From a virus, in the IMG/VR virus record IMGVR_UViG_3300032286_000710, positions 102,605 to 166,604 of that record: a stretch of DNA of 64,000 nucleotides; one strand, given 5' to 3'. The notes below the pieces were generated by a model. It was not told where the DNA came from and did no database searches. It saw only the letters and a list, made by a program, of their open reading frames with translations. The position numbers were made by a program, and so were the translations under genes. This document shows positions 44,048 through 50,708 of this stretch, one piece after another. Position 1 is the stretch's first letter; every line of letters starts with the position of its first letter.

Positions 44048-44146
44048 ATGGTCGATATTAACTGGGTACAAATAGGTGTGGGATTTGTTATTGGCATTGG
44101 TTGCTCTTGGATTGTTTCTGATCTTGTTTTTCCAATAAGGAAGTGA
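44048..44146 (+). CDS. Single-pass membrane micropeptide (32 residues)
   Basis: AAGAAAGGGATCACGG before ATG. Reads MVDINWVQIGVGFVIGIGCS then WIVSDLVFPIRK: one hydrophobic helix with a basic C-terminal end. The next peptide shares FVIG followed by a W-I-V motif, so they look like a duplicated pair. Confidence 0.5.
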   Translation: MVDINWVQIGVGFVIGIGCSWIVSDLVFPIRK

Positions 44147-44148
44147 AA

Positions 44149-44226
44149 ATGCGTACAGGTGATGCGATTGTTCTTTCTATTTCATTCGTGATCGGATGTA
44201 TAGCGGCTTGGATTGTGAATAGTTGA
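44149..44226 (+). CDS. Single-pass membrane micropeptide (25 residues)
   Basis: AGGAAGTGAAA before ATG, 2 bases after the previous stop. Reads MRTGDAIVLSISFVIGCIAA then WIVNS. One hydrophobic helix. Function unknown; host membrane targeting is inference. Confidence 0.45.
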   Translation: MRTGDAIVLSISFVIGCIAAWIVNS

Positions 44227-44274
44227 CGTAACTCTATATCTGATAAGGGTTTAGGGCGAATGGGGCGGGCCGCG
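44224..44274 (+). repeat. Hairpin/GC module copy 4 (left half)
   Basis: Weak left hairpin, then TGGGGCGGGCCGCG (44,261-44,274). Located between the micropeptides and the next promoter. Confidence 0.7.
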
Positions 44275-44331
44275 ATTTTCGTGCCAAATCACCTTTCATC
44301 TTTTTAAGGAAAAAATATTGTTGGAGGGGGC

Positions 44332-44359
44332 TTGACGTTGCCGATAATCCCTGTATAAT
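44332..44359 (+). promoter_or_regulatory. Early promoter (CGATA type)
   Basis: TTGACG, 16 bases, TATAAT with GCCGATA. Confidence 0.8.
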
Positions 44360-44385
44360 CGAAGTATCACCAAGGGAGAAAAGCG

Positions 44386-44556
44386 ATGTACGAGTTTGAT
44401 GATGTAGAGCGTGTTCTGGCTGAAGCAGCGGCTATTCAAGCAGAGCAGCATATGGTAGAGCCGATTGACGATCCGGCTGTGCTGTGCGATTTCTACGATT
44501 ATGCCGCGATTGTTGGTATTGACGTTGACGATTACCTTCCCGTAGAGTATACTTGA
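44386..44556 (+). CDS. Small acidic protein, 56 residues
   Basis: AGGGAGAAAAGCG before ATG. Reads MYEFDDVERVLAEAAAIQAE and ends DDYLPVEYT. Helical N-terminus, acidic C-terminus. Followed 10 bases later by another acidic protein. Confidence 0.6.
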   Translation: MYEFDDVERVLAEAAAIQAEQHMVEPIDDPAVLCDFYDYAAIVGIDVDDYLPVEYT

Positions 44557-44566
44557 GGAGAGAAAG

Positions 44567-44767
44567 ATGAGTTGCCCCGATCCTACCCACGATTACGAGG
44601 ACTATGATATGGATCACCATGATGATACTGCCGACCCGAACGATTATCGTGACGATTACTATGATGATAGTATGGATGGCGACCACGATAGTGCTATGAA
44701 CTCTATCGGTTGGGACGTTGATGAAGGTTATGGATGTTTTGGTGACACTTACGGAGATGATTTCTGA
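44567..44767 (+). CDS. Extremely acidic protein, 66 residues
   Basis: GAGGAGAGAAAG before ATG. Nearly 40% Asp/Glu with few basic residues (HDYEDYDMDHHDDTADPNDY). Its stop overlaps the next ATG (TGATG). A DNA mimic or a metal/calcium-binding peptide is conceivable; this is inference. Confidence 0.6.
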   Translation: MSCPDPTHDYEDYDMDHHDDTADPNDYRDDYYDDSMDGDHDSAMNSIGWDVDEGYGCFGDTYGDDF

Positions 44768-45171
44768 TGAATGATGCGTTTACTTTGGGCATTTGTTTTG
44801 CTTGTGCCGTTGCGGTTATTGGTGTTTTTCTTCTATATAACATTTATAGGGGTGTAAATGATAGTCTTACTAATGCTGTTATTGGTACTGTATATAACTT
44901 TCGATACTTCCAGCCAGTAACGGGAGACTATGAAAGGTATCTCGCCAAGGTTGTTGGTGTTCGTAAGTTGAGTCAGGCTGAAATCTCACGTTTGAACTGG
45001 ACGAGCGATTACCGCCAATATGATAGTGAGTTTAAGCGTAGTCCTACGCTTGTTACATGCGAAATGGGTAACGGTGACTTTCGACAGTTCTATGCTGAAC
45101 GTAGTGACATGTGCAGACGTTCAGCTGTAGGTGAACTTTTGTTCAAGGCGGGTGTGGCACACCTGTTTTAA
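44767..45171 (+). CDS. Membrane-anchored early protein, 134 residues
   Basis: Residues about 5-27 form one transmembrane helix (LGICFACAVAVIGVFLLYNIY). The rest is a soluble domain, probably cytoplasmic given the flanking charges, with a KVVGVRKLSQAEISRL helix and beta strands. Translationally coupled to the acidic protein before it. Function unknown. Confidence 0.6.
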   Translation: MNDAFTLGICFACAVAVIGVFLLYNIYRGVNDSLTNAVIGTVYNFRYFQPVTGDYERYLAKVVGVRKLSQAEISRLNWTSDYRQYDSEFKRSPTLVTCEMGNGDFRQFYAERSDMCRRSAVGELLFKAGVAHLF

Positions 45172-45193
45172 TGTACACTACCTAGACCCTTCT

Positions 45194-45273
45194 CCTAAGT
45201 CCTTACGGGCAAAGGAGTTAGGGCTAGGCGGGCGGGCCGGATTTGATGTAAAGTGTTGTCAGATATAGACTTA
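45194..45273 (+). repeat. Hairpin/GC/hairpin module copy 5
   Basis: CCTAAGTCCTTA ... AAGGAGTTAGG, GC block GGCGGGCGGGCCGG, weaker right hairpin. A promoter follows at 45,294. Confidence 0.8.
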
Positions 45274-45293
45274 GAACAAGTTAAAGATTGGGC

Positions 45294-45321
45294 TTGACAA
45301 AAGCCGATAATATGCTAGGAT
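45294..45321 (+). promoter_or_regulatory. Early promoter (CGATA type)
   Basis: TTGACA, 16 bases, TAGGAT with GCCGATA. Confidence 0.7.
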
Positions 45322-45353
45322 ACCTAAGTCGTTACAGTACAAGGAGTTATACC

Positions 45354-45530
45354 ATGTCAAAATGGGATGATTGGGTACATTGTGAGGAAACGGCAGATTT
45401 GGTAGTTTGGGAGGAATGGGAGGCTTGGGTAAGGGAGGAAAACTGCGGGGGAGTGTCTCTCCCTAAGAATGAAGATCGATGCTGTGGGGATAGTCAGCGA
45501 GAGTATGACTTGACAGACCTTCCATTTTAG
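45354..45530 (+). CDS. Small Trp/Glu-rich protein, 58 residues
   Basis: AAGGAGTTATACC before ATG at 45,354; an in-frame ATG at 45,288 would lie inside the promoter. Reads MSKWDDWVHCEETADLVVWE, five Trp in the first half, then a CCG pair near the end. Function unknown. Confidence 0.55.
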   Translation: MSKWDDWVHCEETADLVVWEEWEAWVREENCGGVSLPKNEDRCCGDSQREYDLTDLPF

Positions 45531-45576
45531 AGTAAACTGTTAAGAGTCAATAGCCGATAACATTATAAGGGAAAAC

Positions 45577-45855
45577 ATGGGAATATTAGACACATATAGT
45601 GCGTATGAAGTGCGTGATATTTGGCGTGACGATACCAATGGTTGGCCCGAAGACTTTATTCTATGCGTGAATGATCTACTGGCTAATGATCTTCTGGATT
45701 CATGGCTTGACAACCACAGCGATGAGGAGTATCGTGAGCGTATTCGTGAAATCATTGAAGATGAAACATATGGATATGAGGATGAGGATGGCAATGAAAT
45801 GCTTGACTTTAATCCTAGTAAAGATAATGATGGACAGTTCAGATTATTTGAATAG
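45577..45855 (+). CDS. Acidic early protein, 92 residues
   Basis: AAGGGAAAAC before ATG. Helical, with DDTNGWPEDFILCVNDLLAN and an acidic C-terminal half (RIREIIEDETYGYEDEDGNE). Ends FNPSKDNDGQFRLFE. A GCCGATAACATTATAA sequence upstream may be its promoter. Function unknown. Confidence 0.6.
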   Translation: MGILDTYSAYEVRDIWRDDTNGWPEDFILCVNDLLANDLLDSWLDNHSDEEYRERIREIIEDETYGYEDEDGNEMLDFNPSKDNDGQFRLFE

Positions 45856-45883
45856 TTGATAAACTGGGGGCTTATGGCATAAT
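45856..45883 (+). promoter_or_regulatory. tRNA promoter with overlapping dyad
   Basis: TTGATA, 16 bases, CATAAT. CTTATGGC (45,871) and GCCATAAG (45,895) form an 8-bp inverted repeat that spans the -10 region, which suggests an operator or attenuator. Confidence 0.55.
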
Positions 45884-45939
45884 GATATCAAAGAAGCCAT
45901 AAGTAAAAGACAGTCGAGTATGGCAGACACCCCCATTTT

Positions 45940-46013
45940 GGGTCATTAGCTCAGTTGGTTAGAGCATCGGACTTTTAATCCGTTGGTCGTAGGTTCGAAT
46001 CCTACATGACTCA
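45940..46013 (+). tRNA. tRNA-Lys (TTT)
   Basis: Acceptor GGGTCAT/ATGACTC, D-arm with GCTC...GAGC, anticodon loop CTTTTAA, T-arm TAGG-TTCGAAT-CCTA. Strong similarity to bacterial tRNA-Lys. No encoded CCA. Confidence 0.92.
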
Positions 46014-46042
46014 TTGACTTTTTGGTGTGTATACAGTATAAT
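46014..46042 (+). promoter_or_regulatory. Promoter of the small gene / tRNA cluster
   Basis: TTGACT, 17 bases, TATAAT, beginning immediately after tRNA-Lys. GTGTGTAT lies between the boxes. Confidence 0.75.
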
Positions 46043-46074
46043 AGATAAAACCATTCCTTTAACCCCTAAATACT

Positions 46075-46218
46075 ATGTACAACGAAAATGTTATGAAGTG
46101 GTGCGGCCCTTATTATACTGAAGAGTACGATGATCTTATCGTATATGATGAGGAGATTATCGTAGTAGATGACAGTGGGGAATGGTACAATATTTATGAT
46201 TCGGAGGCTGGCGATTGA
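46075..46218 (+). CDS. Small acidic protein inside the tRNA cluster (47 residues)
   Basis: Reads MYNENVMKWCGPYYTEEYDD and ends YDSEAGD. It lies between tRNA-Lys and tRNA-Thr. The upstream sequence lacks a strong ribosome site (CCTAAATACT), so expression is uncertain. Function unknown. Confidence 0.5.
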   Translation: MYNENVMKWCGPYYTEEYDDLIVYDEEIIVVDDSGEWYNIYDSEAGD

Positions 46219-46228
46219 GTTGCGGGTA

Positions 46229-46299
46229 GCCTGCATAGTATAGTGGTATTACAGTTGATTTGTAATCATCGGACGGGGGTTCGATTCCCTCTGTGGGCT
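46229..46299 (+). tRNA. tRNA-Thr (TGT)
   Basis: Acceptor GCCTGCA/TGTGGGC (with G-T pairs), anticodon loop TTTGTAA, T-arm GGGGG-TTCGATT-CCCTC. The anticodon stem has one T-T mismatch. No encoded CCA. Confidence 0.8.
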
Positions 46300-46304
46300 T
46301 TTGA

Positions 46305-46570
46305 TCGGGAATGGTGTAACGGTAGCACAAATGACTTTAACTAACCGGAGTGCATTATAGGGAAACCTTAAATTGTATAACCTCTCAAATTCGGGGAACG
46401 CTTAACTGCCAATCCCGAGCCAAGCCTATATGGAAGGTGTAACGACTTTACGGGAGGCGTCTAAAGCAATGCTATGACGAAGAGAAAGTCTAGACTACAA
46501 ACCGCAAGGGTAACGAAAGTTATAGTAGTATGTGGATCATTTTGTCTAGGTTCAAATCCTAGTTCCCGAA
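46305..46570 (+). tRNA. tRNA-Gln (TTG) interrupted by a group I intron
   Basis: Exons 46,305-46,337 and 46,533-46,570 join to a 71-nt tRNA. Acceptor TCGGGAA/TTCCCGA, D-arm GTGT/GCAC, anticodon stem AATGA/TCATT, loop CTTTGGA, T-arm CTAGG-TTCAAAT-CCTAG. T1-A72 and the loop agree with glutamine tRNAs. The intron lies between positions 34 and 35 of the anticodon. The HNH gene on the other strand ends inside the 3' exon (12 bases shared). Confidence 0.85.
46338..46532 (+). ncRNA. Group I intron (195 nt, cyanobacterial tRNA-Leu-like type)
   Basis: The 5' exon end ACTT pairs with GAGT in the intron (P1, with the U-G pair at the splice site), and the intron ends in G. Core segments resemble tRNA-Leu introns of cyanobacteria and plastids: GGGAAACC early, AATCCCGAGCCAAGC (Q), a GTGTAACGACTTTACGGGAG R-type segment, and GACGAAGAGAAAGTC (S). 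GACTTT and AAAGTC can form P7. No internal ORF. Confidence 0.85.
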
Positions 46571-47236
46571 CTTATTATAAGATTTAATCCATTTTCTTAC
46601 GGCGTTGTCACTAACGCCATACATTTTACCAATTGTAGTCATTGGATGATTTTTAATTAAATAATCTAATTCTTCTTTTGTTGGCCTGTCTACCTTCCTC
46701 AACCAAGGTTTTGGGCCTTGCTTACCTTTTTTAATTTTTGGTGGTTTTTTGAATCTTTTACCAGCATAAGTGTCTGTTTGACTATGACAATTTGGACATA
46801 AGAAACATAAATTTTCTAGTCTATTATCATTGGGAATACCATTTTTATGTTCAAGTTGTAATGATATCTTTTTGCCGTTCCACGTATTTAATAGTCCACA
46901 CTCTGCGCATTTATACTCAATTAAATTATTACGAATGATTCTTTGTTTAATACAGTTGCGATTCATAGTTCCATTTTCACAAAAATATTCGTGATTAGAT
47001 TTTTTAGGAGTAAATCGTTTTCCCTTATTTGAACCTTTACCAAGAGATATATGAGACATGTCTATATTTTCTTGCTTGGCCCTTCTTTTAACAGTGTTAT
47101 GGTTTCCACCCTTATTATTCATTCCAAAGTATCTTAAAATATCTGCAATTGTATTAGACTTAGAAACGAGATCTTTAAACTCATCTCTTGATATTGACCA
47201 TATAACGCTTCTATTTTTTCTTTTTTGTTCTTGCAT
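46559..47236 (-). CDS. HNH homing-type endonuclease next to the intron tRNA
   Basis: 225 residues from the ATG at 47,236 (MQEQKRKNRSVIW). A longer frame from 47,320 would be antisense to tRNA-Asn and is rejected. N-terminal HTH-like region (NTIADILRYFGMN), HNH core CAECG...LQLEHKNGIPNDNRLENLCFLCPNCH, and a C-terminal HTH (MTTIGKMYGVSDNAVRKWI). This order is typical of free-standing phage homing endonucleases. Its stop lies in the tRNA-Gln 3' exon; a late-type GTGTATAATAAT motif is upstream. Confidence 0.85.
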   Translation of the reverse strand: MQEQKRKNRSVIWSISRDEFKDLVSKSNTIADILRYFGMNNKGGNHNTVKRRAKQENIDMSHISLGKGSNKGKRFTPKKSNHEYFCENGTMNRNCIKQRIIRNNLIEYKCAECGLLNTWNGKKISLQLEHKNGIPNDNRLENLCFLCPNCHSQTDTYAGKRFKKPPKIKKGKQGPKPWLRKVDRPTKEELDYLIKNHPMTTIGKMYGVSDNAVRKWIKSYNKFGN

Positions 47237-47287
47237 TTTTATTCCAAGTATGGTAAGATAACTGTGAATAGTAGATGTGTGATACCA

Positions 47288-47302
47288 TATTATTATACAC
47301 AA
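47288..47302 (-). promoter_or_regulatory. Late-type promoter motif of the HNH gene
   Basis: Minus-strand TTGTGTATAATAATA, 52 bases before the chosen start, identical in core to the late motif at 15.79 kb. Confidence 0.5.
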
Positions 47303-47307
47303 AACAT

Positions 47308-47379
47308 ACGTAGGTAGCATAATGGTAGTGCCACAAACTGTTAATTTGTCATGTGTAGGTTCGACTCCTACCCTACGTG
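47308..47379 (+). tRNA. tRNA-Asn (GTT)
   Basis: Acceptor ACGTAGG/CCTACGT perfect, anticodon stem ACAAA/TTTGT with loop CTGTTAA, T-arm GTAGG-TTCGACT-CCTAC, discriminator G as expected for Asn. No CCA. Confidence 0.92.
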
Positions 47380-47383
47380 CTAT

Positions 47384-47455
47384 GGCCCCATCTTCTAACG
47401 GTTAGGAAATCGGATTTTCGCTCCGAGAATCAGGGTTCGATTCCCTGTGGGGTCA
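47384..47455 (+). tRNA. tRNA-Glu (TTC)
   Basis: Acceptor GGCCCCA/TGGGGTC, anticodon stem TCGGA/TCCGA with loop TTTTCGC, T-arm CAGGG-TTCGATT-CCCTG. Begins 4 bases after tRNA-Asn. No CCA. Confidence 0.92.
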
Positions 47456-47459
47456 TTTT

Positions 47460-47533
47460 GGGAATGTAGATCAATTGGTTAGATCGCTAGCCTGTCACGC
47501 TAGAGGTTGCGGGTTCAAGTCCCGTCATTCTCG
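47460..47533 (+). tRNA. tRNA-Asp (GTC)
   Basis: Acceptor GGGAATG/CATTCTC, anticodon stem CTAGC/GCTAG with loop CTGTCAC, T-arm GCGGG-TTCAAGT-CCCGT. Discriminator G. No CCA. Confidence 0.92.
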
Positions 47534-47542
47534 TTATCTTTT

Positions 47543-47590
47543 CGTAAGTCCTTATCTATCAAGGATTTAGGAACAACGGGGCGGGCCGCG
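47543..47590 (+). repeat. Hairpin/GC module copy 6 (left half)
   Basis: CGTAAGTCCTTA ... AAGGATTTAGG followed by CGGGGCGGGCCGCG (47,577-47,590), at the end of the tRNA cluster. Confidence 0.8.
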
Positions 47591-47657
47591 TTTTTCGTGC
47601 CAAATGCCCTAGGATTCAGTTGTTTTATTTTTTGCAACAACTGCTAAATATTTCCCC

Positions 47658-47685
47658 TTGACCATGCCGATATAGAGTGTAGAAT
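47658..47685 (+). promoter_or_regulatory. Early promoter (CGATA type)
   Basis: TTGACC, 16 bases, TAGAAT with GCCGATA. Confidence 0.75.
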
Positions 47686-47708
47686 GATGGCATACAAGGG
47701 AGAAAGTT

Positions 47709-48413
47709 ATGAAAGTTGCAGACGGTAACGATAAGTTGGGTAAGGGTTGTTTGGTGGTTTCTCGCCCCGTTGGCGATACTTGCCCACCTACTTGTGCATT
47801 TCTTGGCGACGGTTGCTATGCAGAGCAAACCGAGAAAATGTATCCTAATGTTCGTCCCGCTGGTATGCAAAATCTCATTACGGAAAAGAATCGTATTCGT
47901 GCTATGATTCTGGAAGCCATCCGTAAAGAGAAGTCTATTCGTTGGCATGAGCGTGGCGATTGGTTTCTCAATGGTGAGTTGGATACCGATTACGTTGATA
48001 ATGTAACGTGGGCTTGTGAGAGTATTCTATCGGAAGGTACGGCATTGCCCGATATGTGGTTCTATACTCATATCTATGATAGTCGCCTTGTGGCATTTGA
48101 AAAGTATATGAATGTATATGCTAGTGTCCACAATGATACCGATATGAATGAGGCAAAGGCTCAAGGTTTCAAACTGTTTGCGTGGTGCGATAGTGATCAA
48201 AAGATTGCACCTAAACGTCCACGTAATAAAGTAAAGGCTGACGCATGGCGTAAGGCGTTACCTAAACTCGTCGTACTAAATGGTACGAAGTTTATCACTT
48301 GCCCCGAAATCCGTCGTGGTCGTGGCGTTGTCACTTGCACACCGACTAAGGGTAGTGTATCATGTGATTTGTGCGTCAAGGGTTTGGCTAACGTGTTGTT
48401 TCCCTCTCACTAA
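47709..48413 (+). CDS. Cys-rich conserved phage protein, 234 residues
   Basis: AGGGAGAAAGTT before ATG. The N-terminus has RPVGDTCPPTCAFLGDGCYAE, a CPxxC...CYA cluster that resembles radical-SAM-like phage proteins, though the canonical CxxxCxxC is not exact. A middle part contains HERGDWFLNGELD and HNDTDMNEAKAQGFKLFAW. Two more clusters occur near the end (ITCPEIRRGRGVVTCTPTKG, CDLCVKG). This looks like a metal or Fe-S protein of unknown activity. Confidence 0.6.
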   Translation: MKVADGNDKLGKGCLVVSRPVGDTCPPTCAFLGDGCYAEQTEKMYPNVRPAGMQNLITEKNRIRAMILEAIRKEKSIRWHERGDWFLNGELDTDYVDNVTWACESILSEGTALPDMWFYTHIYDSRLVAFEKYMNVYASVHNDTDMNEAKAQGFKLFAWCDSDQKIAPKRPRNKVKADAWRKALPKLVVLNGTKFITCPEIRRGRGVVTCTPTKGSVSCDLCVKGLANVLFPSH

Positions 48414-48422
48414 GGATAAAAG

Positions 48423-48641
48423 ATGATTTTATATTCCCATAACTATGTCACACTAAAGAGTGTGTGCGATCATAACAGTTTAGATTATATAGAAGTAATG
48501 GACGAGATTTGTCATAGTGATGTTAGTTTTGGTAATAACTATGATACTCTAATCCATAGGCGTGTTTTAGAAGATATTCTATTGAAAGAGTTAGATTGGG
48601 CAAGGCTTGACGATTCCGTACTCATTAGTTTGGGGAGTTGA
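48423..48641 (+). CDS. Small early protein, 72 residues
   Basis: AAGGATAAAAG before ATG. Helical, acidic (DYIEVMDEICHSD, LEDILLKELDWARLDDS). Ends 2 bases before the next start. Function unknown. Confidence 0.55.
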   Translation: MILYSHNYVTLKSVCDHNSLDYIEVMDEICHSDVSFGNNYDTLIHRRVLEDILLKELDWARLDDSVLISLGS

Positions 48642-48643
48642 TT

Positions 48644-49147
48644 ATGTATACTATTGTAAAGAAAAAGAGCGGTTCGGGTTGCTCGTCCTCATTCTATAAA
48701 CTAAAGGGAATGAAGAATAGTGGCTTCAAGGTATTCGATTCTAAAGAGAGTGCAGACATTGCACACGCTAACCAGACTGAACTCTCTATTTATAATCTTG
48801 CCCCATATGTTTATAGTCAAGTAGGTCGCGTTCGTAAGAGTGATAAGAGTCTCAGCGGATGGGGCTTTATTACTGAAATCGCTGAACTAATCTGCTGTCC
48901 CGGTAATGGTTGTGAATGTTGTGATCGTGAAAGTATGTATGATGATTATCAACATGAGATTAGTAATCTAGTTGGAAGTATGGAAGACTGCGGATTTCAT
49001 TTTGGCGATGATCATCCCGGTAACTTAGGATTTGTAATGCGTGATGGTCTTCCCGTTATGGTGTGTATTGATACTGGCGATGAAAGCGTTACCAGCGATA
49101 ACTGTTATTGTATCACTTGCAGAAAGGGCGGTTGCTGCTATGAGTAA
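48644..49147 (+). CDS. Possible minimal protein-kinase-like protein (167 residues)
   Basis: ATG at 48,644 chosen with GGGGAG upstream; the in-frame TTG at 48,638 overlaps the previous stop. The C-terminal part has DDHPGNLGFVMRDGLPVMVCIDTGD, which resembles the catalytic loop (HxxN) and the following Asp of kinase folds. The N-lobe is reduced (SSSFYKLKGMKNSGFKVF). Two Cys clusters flank it (CCPGNGCECCDRE, CYCITCRKGGCCYE). The kinase assignment is tentative. Confidence 0.45.
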   Translation: MYTIVKKKSGSGCSSSFYKLKGMKNSGFKVFDSKESADIAHANQTELSIYNLAPYVYSQVGRVRKSDKSLSGWGFITEIAELICCPGNGCECCDRESMYDDYQHEISNLVGSMEDCGFHFGDDHPGNLGFVMRDGLPVMVCIDTGDESVTSDNCYCITCRKGGCCYE

Positions 49148-49382
49148 GTTTTATATTAAGTCTAACACGTTGGAGTTAATCTACTCTACGGATAAAAGTC
49201 CACTACAGGCCGCTGTTGTAGCACTAGGGGAAACTAATAAGTTTGACGTACTAGATGAACATTTTTATATAGACGAGCGTGGTATGAAAGATTATGCCAC
49301 AGCAAAACCGGATACTATTGTAATCCCTACTAAACTAGTTGCCGCCGAAGCTGGCTGGACATTAGGGAAAGACGATACATGA
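49140..49382 (+). CDS. Small early protein, 80 residues
   Basis: Start overlaps the end of the kinase-like gene (ATGAGTAA). Reads MSKFYIKSNTLELIYSTDKS, then SPLQAAVVALGE and DVLDEHFYIDERG. Alpha/beta. Coupled to the preceding gene. Function unknown. Confidence 0.6.
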   Translation: MSKFYIKSNTLELIYSTDKSPLQAAVVALGETNKFDVLDEHFYIDERGMKDYATAKPDTIVIPTKLVAAEAGWTLGKDDT

Positions 49383-49464
49383 CGTAAACCCTTGCCACCA
49401 CTAGAGTTATGGTGAGCGGGGCCGGGGAGATTTTACGTAAACCCTTACCAGATATAGACTTAGG
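49383..49464 (+). repeat. Hairpin/GC/hairpin module copy 7
   Basis: CGTAAACCCTT hairpin, GC block GAGCGGGGCCGGGG, second hairpin CGTAAACCCTTA ... AGACTTAGG. A promoter begins 18 bases later. Confidence 0.8.
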
Positions 49465-49482
49465 ATCATTAAAGATAGAGTA

Positions 49483-49510
49483 TTGACTTGACCGATAACT
49501 ATGGTAGAGT
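49483..49510 (+). promoter_or_regulatory. Early promoter (CGATA type)
   Basis: TTGACT, 16 bases, TAGAGT with ACCGATA. Confidence 0.65.
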
Positions 49511-49531
49511 ACGTATATAGGAGAAACAGTT

Positions 49532-49681
49532 ATGTATGTATGGAGAGTTTGGAAGAATAACCGGTTTGCGGGATATGTGACATCCCCTAGCCAGTTTGAA
49601 GCGTATGTTAAGGCGACTGAGCAATATGGGCAAAATGTATGGGTTGAAAAGACTGCGGAATATAAGGTTGTCTTTGCCTAA
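49532..49681 (+). CDS. Small early protein, 49 residues
   Basis: AGGAGAAACAGTT before ATG. Reads MYVWRVWKNNRFAGYVTSPS and ends EYKVVFA. Aromatic and basic; a likely beta hairpin plus helix. Function unknown. Confidence 0.55.
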   Translation: MYVWRVWKNNRFAGYVTSPSQFEAYVKATEQYGQNVWVEKTAEYKVVFA

Positions 49682-49774
49682 CAAGCCCGATCATTTTCGC
49701 AGGGGTAGTCAGCCAGCCTAAAGTTTGTTGAACAGAATGTCGATAATCCTTATATGAAAAAGGAGAAAGGCATC

Positions 49775-50101
49775 ATGATTCAGTGGATTGGCGTGATTAT
49801 CACGATTTGTGGATTGGTGTATACAGGTTTTAAGGATGTTCAAAACGGGAATATAAAAATCCCAGCAATATCTCAAAACGAGGTCTTGACAAAAACAAAC
49901 TATCCTATACAATACTGTGTAATGGCTTACGACCCTAATACTGACAAAGTTTACTATCAACACGAAAACGGAATATGGTATGATTACCCTCCACAACAAC
50001 GACGATACTCGGCCACGCCGCAACGTAATCAAAATCAAGAAAGTTATGCCGTGGGAAATGCGGCAGGGACACCAAGAACACAAGTATACGGTGTTCGATA
50101 A
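49775..50101 (+). CDS. Membrane-anchored early protein, 108 residues
   Basis: ATG at 49,775 follows AGGAG by 9 bases; the ATG at 49,754 lies before that site. An N-terminal hydrophobic helix (IQWIGVIITICGLVYTGF) is followed by a soluble domain (CVMAYDPNTDKVYYQHENG) and a Pro/Gln/Arg-rich tail. Single membrane pass likely. Confidence 0.6.
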   Translation: MIQWIGVIITICGLVYTGFKDVQNGNIKIPAISQNEVLTKTNYPIQYCVMAYDPNTDKVYYQHENGIWYDYPPQQRRYSATPQRNQNQESYAVGNAAGTPRTQVYGVR

Positions 50102-50168
50102 TCGTCCCAAACGTCAACGTACTCGTAAGTCTATTGACAGGAGGTGGCGTGATGAGTATGATATGTGA
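50046..50168 (+). CDS. Small basic protein, 40 residues
   Basis: ATG with AAGAAAG upstream, overlapping the previous gene by 56 bases in another frame. Reads MPWEMRQGHQEHKYTVFDNR and ends RRWRDEYDM, very Arg/Lys-rich in the middle. Could bind nucleic acid. The overlap makes the call moderate. Confidence 0.5.
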   Translation: MPWEMRQGHQEHKYTVFDNRPKRQRTRKSIDRRWRDEYDM

Positions 50169-50301
50169 AGATTGTAAGAGTTACAACATTGGTTGGGATG
50201 CTTGGGTTGACCAAGATGGTGAACTTTTGGCTGGCCCATACGATAACTGTCAATGTATGGATTGTGGATCAGATAACATCATTGAAGAAAGATACGCATG
50301 A
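50152..50301 (+). CDS. Small zinc-ribbon-like protein, 49 residues
   Basis: AGGAGGTGGCGTG before ATG, one of the best ribosome sites in the window. CEDC at the start and CQCMDC near the end supply a four-Cys zinc ribbon around WDAWVDQDGELL. It resembles small phage zinc proteins. Overlaps the next start by 4 bases. Confidence 0.65.
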   Translation: MSMICEDCKSYNIGWDAWVDQDGELLAGPYDNCQCMDCGSDNIIEERYA

Positions 50302-50708
50302 TTAAGGTACGTTATCATCTTCAGAAGGGTCAGTATTACAAGCACTGGCAGTTCAAAGATACTGAGACTAAGAGAGTGTGGTATGTTCATCCAGAAGAGC
50401 AAATCATTGAACTCCATAACTGTGTTCTCCACAATAACCGTAATGTGGCAAACAAGATTTATACGGGGGCTAATAAGGATGTTTGTGCATGGATAAAGTT
50501 CAAGGATGGTTTTAGGTATGATGAATCATTCATCCCCTCATATTCTACTCACCTAAAGTATGACCCTAGGAAACTCCCTTACTGGCATACTTGGTCAGGA
50601 AGAAACATTGACGGTTTTGCATTTGACATTCTACACCTTACATCCAAGGGTGTGTTCTACAATGAATGTAGGCAAAATATTTTGAATCCTCTAAAGATTG
50701 CCCCTTGA
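50298..50708 (+). CDS. Conserved phage-type protein, 136 residues
   Basis: Coupled to the zinc-ribbon gene (ATGA). Reads MIKVRYHLQKGQYYKHWQFK, rich in Trp, Tyr, His and Lys, with RVWYVHPEEQIIELHNC and NRNVANKIYTGANKDVCAWI. The layout resembles a small beta-rich phage family of unknown function. Confidence 0.6.
   Translation: MIKVRYHLQKGQYYKHWQFKDTETKRVWYVHPEEQIIELHNCVLHNNRNVANKIYTGANKDVCAWIKFKDGFRYDESFIPSYSTHLKYDPRKLPYWHTWSGRNIDGFAFDILHLTSKGVFYNECRQNILNPLKIAP

Noticed and set aside
47237-47320. Longer N-terminus for the HNH gene at 46.6-47.2 kb
   Set aside because: It would be antisense to tRNA-Asn, is hydrophobic and unlike HNH proteins, and a credible ATG exists at 47,236.
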